A stretch of 64,000 bases of DNA from Craterostigma plantagineum. Its lineage: Eukaryota > Streptophyta > Magnoliopsida > Lamiales > Linderniaceae. Below the pieces are notes generated by a model. The model was not told the DNA's origin and did no database searches. It saw only the letters and a program-made list of their open reading frames with translations. The translations under genes were made by a program, and so were the position numbers. Location: NCBI GenBank assembly GCA_027422505.1, contig JAPQWV010001347.1, forward strand, positions 30,769 to 94,768. The letters run 5' to 3'. Each line of letters starts with the position of its first letter. The stretch's first letter is position 1. Shown piece after piece: positions 10,504 through 20,553 of this stretch.

Positions 10504-11340
10504 TGAACTCCACCCAGAGGTCCACGGAGATTCATGCCTTTACGCAATAACCCCGGGGAGATATTGAGCCTAGTGGGGAGGCATCCTGCGATGAGGAAGC
10601 CCGTGACTGGAACTTCAGGGCCCTCAAAACACCATTCTAATTTATACTGTCGATACCATAACGAGTACGGGCACCATACTAACAGTTGTCATCATCTGAA
10701 AGATGAAGAAAGGCTTATCCAAGCAGGACATCTGAAGAAGTTCGTCCACCAAGGTCCCGGACCAGGTCCCAGGACAAATGAGAAGGAGTATGTAGGATCC
10801 GTATCGAACAAAGATATACCACCACTACCACCTCCAAATAGAGGAGGTCCAGGACCAGCTAGGACCCCTATTATCATCATAGTGGGAGGACCTAGTGGAG
10901 GAGACTCCAAGAGAGCTGGAAAGTCATACTCACGAATGGTCAGGAATCCGCAACCTTGGGGGTTGTAGGGCATATGGAAACTATGGCCAACGTACAATGA
11001 GGATGTAGTGCACGTTACCAGGCCGCACAAGGACGCCCTAGTCATCACCACGGACATTGCGGGATATGACGTATCCAGGGTCTGCATCGATGGAGGGAGT
11101 TCCGGGGACATCATATTCCTGGATTGCTTCAGAAAGATGGATTTGGGAATGAAGCTCCGCCCAGTCTCCATGGCACTCTACGGATTTGGAGGCCCAGGAA
11201 TACAGCCCATGGGAGAGATAACGTTGCCCGTCGGGATGGGGAAAGAGCCCGTTAGGATAGTGAAAATGTCAATTTCCTAATCGTTTATATCACCTCTTCC
11301 TACAATGTCATCTTACGAAGACGTGTCATCTTACAATCTT
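10504..11340 (+). pseudogene. Gypsy gag zinc knuckle and aspartic protease (copy 1)
   Basis: The frame with MPLRNNPGEIL at 10534 continues gag after the insertion. It has a nucleocapsid-type knuckle, CRYHNEYGHHTNSC (about 10650-10693), then KDEERLIQAGHLKKFV and a proline/glycine-rich linker. A break near 10940-11000 leads to the protease frame (11008-11280): DALVITTDIAGYDVSRVCIDGGSSGDII. The catalytic position reads IDGGSS instead of the canonical DTG or DSG; substitutions after the aspartate are common in this lineage. GEITLPVG follows. The C-terminus (YNVILRR, about 11300) is out of frame and seems shortened. Confidence 0.85.
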
Positions 11341-11408
11341 AAGATTAAATTCCCTGTAGGTGAACGTGTAGGGTAGATCTCGGGAGATCAATAGAGCTCC
11401 CGACAGTG

Positions 11409-12903
11409 TTATGCCAACGAGGTAAATACGGTGTCAAATGACAAAGAGACCATCCAACAAGGCAGTGGGCGGGACAAAAGGATCAAGATCGAAGGAGGCG
11501 GGCCCTCCAGCTTACAACCAGAGCCGGACGAGGAACTGCTCGACGTCGACTTATATCCAGGCCAACAGGGAGAAACTACCAAGATAGGGACATCTCTAGG
11601 GGAGGAAGCCACGAAGGAGCTGGTGGGATGGTCTGCAGGAAAATGCGAATTCGCATTTTCTCCGAAGGACATGACGGGGTTTAACCGAATATTGCTGCAC
11701 ACCAGCTGAACGTCCTGTCCGAAAGTTAACCCGTCAAACAGAAGCTTAGATCCTGCGGATTGGAGAGAACACAGATATTGAAAGAAGAGGTAGGCAAGTT
11801 ATTCAGGCGGGCAACATACAGGAAGTCCAATTTCTTGCATGGGTGGCCAACGCTGTTTTAGTAAAAAAGGGGAACAGAAAGTGGAGGATGTGCATCGACT
11901 TCAGGGACCTCAACAAAGCTTGCCCTGAGGATGACTACCCGTCGTCCCGAATAGACCAGTAGGTGGACTCCACCTCGAATGCGAAGTCCTCAGCATGATG
12001 AACGCTTACCAAGGGTATCACCAAGTTAGCCTGGAGCCACAGGATTTCGATAAAGTTTTTTTGTCACCCCAAAGAGGAACGTACTGGTACATCCAATGCC
12101 GTTTGGGCTCAAGAATGCGGGAGCCACGTATCAAGGAATGGTGGATAAGGTCTTCAAGCAGCAACTGAGGCGAAACATGGAAGTCTACGTGGATGATATG
12201 CTCGTGAAATCAGTACATCTGACGGACCATACCAAGGACCTGGAGGAGGCATTCAAGGCGATAAGGGGAAGTGGGATGAAGCTAAATCCGGAGCAATGCG
12301 TGTTTGGTGTGAGGTCAAGGAAGTTCCTAGGATATATGGTGACGCGTCGAGGCATTGAAGTCAATCCCGCTAAAGTAAAAGCTATCCTTGAAATGCAACC
12401 TCCGCAGGGAATCAAGGAGGTACAGAGACTAACAGGGAGGTTGGCGGCTCTTAATCGATTCATCTCCCACTCGGCAAAAAGGAGCCTCCCATTCTTCAGA
12501 GTTCTACGAAAAATAAGCAGTCCGAATGGACCGACGAATGCCAACAGGCCTTCGAAGAACTGAAGAAATATCTTCACGACACACCCCTTTTAACAAAACC
12601 TTTGGTGGCAGAAGAACTGATGTTATATTTTTCCATAGGAGATCACGCGGTTAGCTCCGTGCTGGTGAATGATAAAGGAACCGAGAAACCCATTTATTTC
12701 GTAAAAGGTGTTGCTGGAAGCAGAAACCAGGTATTCTAAAATAGAAAGGCGACGCTAGCAGTGGTGGTATCCACCCAGAAGCTCCGGCCATATTTCTTAT
12801 CTCATAAAATATATATATGCGAACTAATTTTCCTTCGAAGCAAACTATAAGCCGGCCAGACCTATCGGGCAGGATGGTCAAATGGGCTATCGAGCTAGGA
12901 GAA
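11409..12903 (+). pseudogene. Gypsy reverse transcriptase and first part of RNase H (copy 1)
   Basis: Copies element RNA into DNA. Linker 11431-11709 (ELLDVDLYPG, KIGTSLGEE, FAFSPKDMTGF) precedes the reverse transcriptase. RT blocks: VQFLAWVANAVLVKK and KWRMCIDFRDLNKACP (about 11825-11935), a damaged middle with a stop near 11961, PFGLKNAGATYQ (12097-12132), and the YVDD catalytic motif at 12186-12197. GYMVTRRGIEVNPAKVKAI and LTGRLAALNRFIS follow. The RNase H part begins with a FEELKKYL block near 12551-12575 and ends with IELGEY at about 12889-12906, where the multi-LTR array interrupts. The N-terminal motif DYPSSRIDQ replaces the usual PLPRID. Frame breaks near 11710, 11961, 12060, 12480 and 12738. 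Confidence 0.9.
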
Positions 12904-12907
12904 TATG

Positions 12908-15168
12908 TGTAATACCCGTAAATTTTTATACGGCATTTTCAGAATTTTAATATAAATCAATTATGTAATGTTGCAAGTTAGGAAGTTTGATAAAGAAATT
13001 TAGGTCGCCGGACGAAATTACGAATTTACTAATTTCAGAATTACTTCAACACTTACCAAAGACTTAAATGAACTTATATAATTAAGACCAATTAACTTGG
13101 GCCATATTTAATTGGGTAATGTTTCGAGTTAAAGCCCACAAGCCCAAAGTTTGAGATAAATATAAGATTACTTAATTCCTAGGTAAAACTCGTCATCTGC
13201 GAAGTTGTCTAATCAACGTCATTCCCTTTTAAAACCTTACTTCAGTATATATATACTTAACTTAGTAAATGAAACTCCCATTTAGCAAAGCAACGAAAAA
13301 TAGGAGAAGAACAAAGAGCTACAACTTCATACACCCAACAAATCGAAAGGACCTAAAGAGAATTGAGGTATAATTCTTTAACTTAGCATAGATTGACCAA
13401 TATCCATGTATTATATACATAAATCTACGAGTTATTGTAGTCAAGTTGGTAATCATAAGAGAATCTCACCTGAAAACCCGTGAGTGTGATTCACAATCAT
13501 AGGTATAATTTATGTGGTTTATTTAGTGTTTTAAATAAATAAGATGATGTCTTCGTAAACTTATATGTTAAGATTTAGATATCAGATTTCGAAACAGTTC
13601 AGTATTATGCTTATATTAATCGTTTTGGGTGTTTGAATGGTTGATAAGATGCTTAGAATTTAAGGAATATACAGATTTTGAAGTTTGATTCGTTAGTGGG
13701 TACATGATCAGGTTTTTGGACTTAGGAAAAGATTCCTATATATACATTCACACCTTTTGATATTTTAGGTTTTCGGCAATGATAGTATTATGTATTAGAC
13801 CCCACGGTTTTTGGAACTTCCTTATGTATTAAACTTTCATAGTAGTTAGAGTATTCAAACGAGTTCGGCATCTGATAGCTAAGTTCTGCATTCTACTTTA
13901 TACATAGAAGTCTTCAATATGGTTTTAAGGTTTTCGGTGCCTTTCTTCTCCTAGAAGTTTCGGCAAGTAAGATTTTAATATATTAGTTTGATAAATTTTC
14001 TCTTCGGTATTAATATAATATAAGTACCGTCTTCGACATGTGTCTTTAAGTTTTCAGTATGGACATAAAGATTTTTCGACCTACCTATATTTGTAAAGTT
14101 GTTGGGGTTATTAGGATTTTTATCATTTTAGGGTTTTGATAATTTTAGGGTTCTCGATACGTAGGGTTTGGAAATATTTCGATACTCAGAGGTTCGAGGC
14201 GTAGGGAATTTCCCAGATATCATGGTTGACTTTATTGGGAGGACAGGTAGGTGAAACTCACCTACGGCACGTAAACATTATGTGATACTTATGTGCTTAT
14301 GTGATTTACACGTGTTTTACGTATATTTTATTGGAATCACGAATTCATATGTTATCACGTTTATATTGCATGGCATATGCATATCATATCACAGTGGTGA
14401 GATACCTTGTGGAGACGGTAATATTTGGGCGTACCGCTGAGCGGGGTAGTTCGAGATGATTGTGATTATTGACTCGTTGAGGAATCGAGGTTTGTACTCA
14501 TATGACACCTGACAGCAGACAGGCGCGATCGATCTGTCTACTCGGGCGTGAACGTCCCGAGGTGCAAAACCGTCGTGATTTCATTATTTTCAGCGGAGGG
14601 ACATTGACAGGGCAGTTGCGTGAACGTCAAAACGCTGTCAATGTCGGCAACCGCTTACGGAAGAGCGACCTAGTAGGGCAGTTGCGTGAACGTCAAAACG
14701 CTGCTAGTGTAAGCTTCCGTTATGTTATAGGCGCGCGAGGTGTCGAGTCTGACCTAGGGCCCTGTGTTGTGTGATTTGAGATAGGGTTGTGGGAAAAGAA
14801 AGAGTGAACATTGCATGCGAGACGTTAGGGTTTGATAATGGGGTTGAGCGCACGTTGCTTACATGCATGTTTCACCTACTGAGCGAGGAGCTCAGTGTTT
14901 ACGTGTTGTAGGTACATTTGAGTCCGGCGCTGATGTGCGTCGCGACTAGGCGGGCTGACGGCGGTGCTCCACGGACTTTTGAGGGCGAGGCTCATGGATG
15001 CGATCTGTGGAGCGACGTTAGGATTTTTCATATTATGATATTTTGGGGCTACGGCCCGTGTATATTAATATATTTTAGTTTAGATTTTTTTTTATTTGAC
15101 GGGTCTTCCGCGACTTACGTTGCGAAAATCCGCCACTAACCTTAATTAGAAAAAGTAGGGTCGCCACA
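12908..15168 (+). repeat. Array LTR 1 (copy 1)
   Basis: 2261 bp, TGTAATACCCG to TCGCCACA. It differs from LTRs 2-4 at many shared positions (TTTTTATACGGCATTTTC at the start, CTTCGACATG, CCTTGTGGAG, CAGCAGACAGGCGCG), so it is the outlier of the set. Contains TTCGG-type motifs (13770-14110), three TAGGGTTT-like sites (14127-14170), and a pair of 28-bp repeats at 14610-14637 and 14676-14703. The 70-90-residue ORFs here are not credible genes. Confidence 0.92.
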
Positions 15169-15472
15169 GGTGGTATCAGAGCTTAGGATACATATTCTGT
15201 AGACTGTCCATGTACGGCCGCTCAAAAGCGTGGAGGATCAGCCTTGCCTATAAGTTTTACGGTACGATGTGATTATTTGCTTACGTGGCTATTTGTATAT
15301 AATATGGATGCTTAGCTAGATTTAGCTAGAATGCGCAGCGGAATCGTGCTAGAAAGAGGAGTGATGTGCCTAGAGAACGCAGAAAATAGACGGATGAGTC
15401 TAGTCGTAGAGCATAACTCGAACTCCCTACCACTGAATTTCGGGGACGAAATTCTTTTTAAGGGAGGGAGAT
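15169..15472 (+). other. Array internal segment 1: primer site, short spacer, polypurine tract (copy 1)
   Basis: Primer site TGGTATCAGAGC at 15171-15182, complementary to the 3' end of initiator tRNA-Met. A 300-bp non-coding spacer follows. Before the next LTR lie TTTCGGGGACGAAATTC and the polypurine tract AGGGAGGGAGAT (15461-15472). The spacer seems to fuse a 5' leader directly to the last bases of a pol region, with everything between deleted. Confidence 0.9.
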
Positions 15473-17720
15473 TGTAATACCCGTAAATTTTAATACGGGA
15501 TTATCAGAATTTTAATATAAATCAATTATGTAATGTTGCAAGTTAGGAAGTTTGATAAAGAAATTCAGGTCGCCGGACGAAATTACGAATTTACTAATTT
15601 CAGAATTACTTTAACACTTACCAAAGACTTAAATGAACTTATATAATTAAGAACCAATTAACTTGGGCCATATTTAATTGGGTAATGTTTCGAGTTAAAG
15701 CCCACAAGCCCAAAGTTTGAGATAAATATAAGATTACTTAATTCCAGGTAAAACTCGTCATCTGCCAAGTTGTCTAATCAACGTCATTCCTTTTTAAAAC
15801 CTTACTTCAGTATATATATACTTAACTTAGTAAATGAAACTCCCATTTAGCAAAGCAACGAAAAATAGGAGAAGAACAAAGAGCTACAACTTCATACACC
15901 CAACAAATCGAAAGGACCTAAAGAGAATTGAGGTATAATTCTTTAACTTAGCATAGATTGACCAATCTCCATGTATTATATACATAAATCTACGAGTTAT
16001 TGTAGTCAAGTTGGTAATCATAAGAGAATCTCACCTTAAAACCCGTGAGTGTGATTCACAATCATAGGTATAATTTATGTGGTTTATTTAGATAAATAAG
16101 AAGATGATGTCTTCGTAAACTTATATGTTAAGATTTAGATATCAGATTTCGAAACAGTTGAGTATTATGCTTATATTAATCGATTTGGGTGTTTGAATGG
16201 TTGATAAGATGCTTAGAATTTAAGGAATATACAGATTTTGAAGTTTGATTCGTTAGTGGGTACATGATCAGGTTTTGGACTTAGGAAAAGATTCCTATAT
16301 ATACATTCACACCTTTTGATATTTTAGGTTTTCGGCAATGATAGTATTATGTATTAGACCCCACGGTTTTTGGAACTTCCTTATGTATTAAATTTTCATA
16401 GTAGTTAGAGTATTCAAACGAGTTCGGCATCTGATAGCTAAGTTCTGCATTCTACTTTATACATAGAAGTCTTCAATATGGTTTTAAAGTTTTCGGTGCC
16501 TTTCTTCTCCTAGAAGTTTCGGCAAGTAAGATTTTAATATATTAGTTTTTTCTCTTCGGTATTAATATAATATAAGTACCGTCTTCAACATGTGTCTTTA
16601 AGTTTTCAGTATGGACATAAAGATTTTTTGACCTACCTATATTTGTAAAGTTGTTGGGGTTATTAGGATTTTCATTATTTTAGGGTTTTGATAATTTTAG
16701 GGTTTTCGATATGTAGGGTTTGGAAATATTTCGATGCTCTGAGGTTCGAGGCGTAGGGAATTTCCCAGATATCGTGGTTGACTTTATTGGGAGGACAGGT
16801 AGGTGAAACTCACCTACGGCACGTAAACATTATGTGATACTTATGTGCTTATGTGATTTACACGTGTTTTACGTATATTTTATTGGAATCACGAATTCAT
16901 ATGTTATCACGTTTATATTGCATGGGATATGCATATCATATCACAGTGGTGAGATACCGTGTGGAGACGGTAATATTTGGGCGTACCGCTGAGCGGGGTA
17001 GTTCGAGATGATTGTGATTATTGACTCGTTGAGGAGTCGAGGTTAGTACTCATATGACACCTGACGGCAGACAGGCGTGATCGATCTGTCTACTCGGGCG
17101 TGAACGTCCCGAGGTGCAAAACCGTCGTGATTTTATTATTTTCAGCGGGGGGACATTGACAGGGCAGTTGTGTGAACGTCAAAACGCTGTCAATGTCGGC
17201 AACCGCTTACGGAAGAGCGACCTAGTAGGGCAGTTGCGTGAACGTCAAAACGCTGCTAGTGTAAGCTTCCGTTATGTTATAGGCGCGCGAGGTGTCGAGT
17301 CTGACCTAGGGCCCTGTGTTGTGTGATTTGAGATAGGGTTGTGGGAAAAGAAAGAGTGAACATTGCATGCGAGACGTTAGGGTTTGATAATGGGGTTGAG
17401 CGCACGTTGCTTACATGCATGTTTCACCTACTGAGCGAGGAGCTCAGTGTTTACGTGTTGTAGGTACATTTGAATCCGGCGCTGATGTGCGTCGCGACTA
17501 GGCGGGCTGACGGCGGTGCTCCACGGACTTTTGAGGGCGAGGCTCATGGATGCGACCTGTGGAGCGACGTTAGGATTTTTCATATTATGATATTTTGGGG
17601 CTACGGCCCGTGTATATTAATATATTTTAGTTTAGATTTTTTTTTATTTGACGGGTCTTCCGCGACTTACGTTGCGAAAATCCGCCACTAACCTTAATTA
17701 GAAAAAGTAGGGTCGCCACA
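15473..17720 (+). repeat. Array LTR 2 (copy 1)
   Basis: 2248 bp. Carries a G-to-A change in the TTTGAATCCGG motif (17469-17479) and a T run in GATTTTTTGACC (near 16622). Both recur in copy 2 not in its second but in its third LTR. Confidence 0.92.
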
Positions 17721-18024
17721 GGTGGTATCAGAGCTTAGGATACATATTCTGTAGACTGTCCATGTACGGCCGCTCAAAAGCGTGGAGGATCAGCCTTGCC
17801 TATAAGTTTTACGGTACGATGTGATTATTTGCTTACGTGGCTATTTGTATATAATATGGATGCTTAGCTAGATTTAGCTAGAATGCGCAGCGGAATCGTG
17901 CTAGAAAGAGGAGTGATGTGCCTAGAGAACGCAGAAAATAGACGGATGAGTCTAGTCGTAGAGCATAACTCGAACTCCCTACCACTGAATTTCGGGGACG
18001 AAATTCTTTTTAAGGGAGGGAGAT
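17721..18024 (+). other. Array internal segment 2 (copy 1)
   Basis: 304 bp. Primer site 17723-17734, polypurine tract 18013-18024, no ORF. Essentially identical to segment 1. Confidence 0.9.
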
Positions 18025-20253
18025 TGTAATACCCGTAAATTTTAATACGGGATTATCAGAATTTTAATATAAATCAATTATGTAATGTTGCAAGTTAGGA
18101 AGTTTGATAAAGAAATTCAGGTCGCCGGACGAAATTACGAATTTACTAATTTCAGAATTACTTTAACACTTACCAAAGACTTAAATGAACTTATATAATT
18201 AAGAACCAATTAACTTGGGCCATATTTAATTGGGTAATGTTTCGAGTTAAAGCCCACAAGCCCAAAGTTTGAGATAAATATAAGATTACTTAATTCCAGG
18301 TAAAACTCGTCATCTGCCAAGTTGTCTAATCAACGTCATTCCTTTTTAAAACCTTACTTCAGTATATATATACTTAACTTAGTAAATGAAACTCCCATTT
18401 AGCAAAGCAACGAAAAATAGGAGAAGAACAAAGAGCTACAACTTCATACACCCAACAAATCGAAAGGACCTAAAGAGAATTGAGGTATAATTCTTTAACT
18501 TAGCATAGATTGACCAATCTCCATGTATTATATACATAAATCTACGAGTTATTGTAGTCAAGTTGGTAATCATAAGAGAATCTCACCTTAAAACCCGTGA
18601 GTGTGATTCACAATCATAGGTATAATTTATGTGGTTTATTTAGTAAATTTTTCGTAAATTATATAAGATTTAGATATCAGATTTCGAAACAGTTAGTAAT
18701 GCTTATATTAATCGATTTGGGTGTTTGAATGGTTGATAAGATGCTTAGAATTTAAGGAATATACAGATTTTGAAGTTTGATTCGTTAGTGGGTACATGAT
18801 CAGGTTTTTGGACTTAGGAAAAGATTCCTATATATACATTCACACCTTTTGATATTTTAGGTTTTCGGCAATGATAGTATTATGTATTAGACCCCACGGT
18901 TTTTGGAACTTCCTTATGTATTAAATTTTCATAGTAGTTAGAGTATTCAAACGAGTTCGGCATCTGATAGCTAAGTTCTGCATTCTACTTTATACATAGA
19001 AGTCTTCAATATGGTTTTAAAGTTTTCGGTGCCTTTCTTCTCCTAGAAGTTTCGGCAAGTAAGATTTTAATATATTAGTTTTTTCTCTTCGGTATTAATA
19101 TAATATAAGTACCGTCTTCAACATGTGTCTTTAAGTTTTCAGTATGGACATAAAGATTTTTCGACCTACCTATATTTGTAAAGTTGTTGGGGTTATTAGG
19201 ATTTTCATTATTTTAGGGTTTTGATAATTTTAGGGTTTTCGATATGTAGGGTTTGGAAATATTTCGATGCTCTGAGGTTCGAGGCGTAGGGAATTTCCCA
19301 GATATCGTGGTTGACTTTATTGGGAGGACAGGTAGGTGAAACTCACCTACGGCACGTAAACATTATGTGATACTTATGTGCTTATGTGATTTACACGTGT
19401 TTTACGTATATTTTATTGGAATCACGAATTCATATGTTATCACGTTTATATTGCATGGGATATGCATATCATATCACAGTGGTGAGATACCGTGTGGAGA
19501 CGGTAATATTTGGGCGTACCGCTGAGCGGGGTAGTTCGAGATGATTGTGATTATTGAGTCGTTGAGGAGTCGAGGTTAGTACTCATATGACACCTGACGG
19601 CAGACAGGCGTGATCGATCTGTCTACTCGGGCGTGAACGTCCCGAGGTGCAAAACCGTCGTGATTTTATTATTTTCAGCGGGGGGACATTGACAGGGCAG
19701 TTGTGTGAACGTCAAAACGCTGTCAATGTCGGCAACCGCTTACGGAAGAGCGACCTAGTAGGGCAGTTGCGTGAACGTCAAAACGCTGCTAGTGTAAGCT
19801 TCCGTTATGTTATAGGCGCGCGAGGTGTCGAGTCTGACCTAGGGCCCTGTGTTGTGTGATTTGAGATAGGGTTGTGGGAAAAGAAAGAGTGAACATTGCA
19901 TGCGAGACGTTAGGGTTTGATAATGGGGTTGAGCGCACGTTGCTTACATGCATGTTTCACCTACTGAGCGAGGAGCTCAGTGTTTACGTGTTGTAGGTAC
20001 ATTTGAGTCCGGCGCTGATGTGCGTCGCGACTAGGCGGGCTGACGGCGGTGCTCCACGGACTTTTGAGGGCAAGGCTCATGGATGCGATCTGTGGAGCGA
20101 CGTTAGGATTTTTCATATTATGATATTTTGGGGCTACGGCCCGTGTATATTAATATATTTTAGTTTAGATTTTTTTTTATTTGACGGGTCTTCCGCGACT
20201 TACGTTGCGAAAATCCGCCACTAACCTTAATTGGAAAAAGTAGGGTCGCCACA
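18025..20253 (+). repeat. Array LTR 3 (copy 1)
   Basis: 2229 bp. A region near 18640-18700 has several small deletions (TTTAGTAAATTTTTCG). G-to-A change in GAGGGCAAGGCTC (near 20067), shared with LTR 4. Confidence 0.92.
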
Positions 20254-20553
20254 GGTGGTATCAGAGCTTAGGATACATATTCTGTAGACTGTCAATGTAC
20301 GGCCGCTCAAAAGCGTGGAGGATCAGCCTGCCTATAAGTTTTACGGTACGATGTGATTATTGCTTACGTGGCTATTTGTATATAATATGGATGCTTAGCT
20401 AGATTTAGCTAGAAGGCGCAGCGGATCGTGCTAGAAAGAGGAGTGATTTGCCTAGAGAACGCAGAAAATAGACGGATGAGTCTAGTCGTAGAGCATAACT
20501 CGAACTCCCTACCACTGAATTTCGGGACGAAATTCTTTTTAAGGGAGGGAGAT
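20254..20553 (+). other. Array internal segment 3 (copy 1)
   Basis: 300 bp. Primer site 20256-20267, polypurine tract ending at 20553. A few single-base deletions relative to segments 1 and 2. Confidence 0.9.

Noticed and set aside
14610..14703. CRISPR-like spaced 28-bp repeats
   Set aside because: Only two repeats per LTR, in a plant retroelement, with stem-forming flanks. Not a CRISPR array.
14502..15139. Repeated 70-90-residue ORFs (MQNRRDFIIFSGG..., MSPALMCVATRR...) in every array LTR
   Set aside because: They lie wholly within LTRs, overlap the paired 28-bp repeats, show no domain pattern, and keep or lose their start by single-base changes. They recur only because the LTR recurs.
15171..15182. 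tRNA gene at TGGTATCAGAGC
   Set aside because: It is only the 12-base primer-binding site complementary to a tRNA end. No cloverleaf surrounds it.
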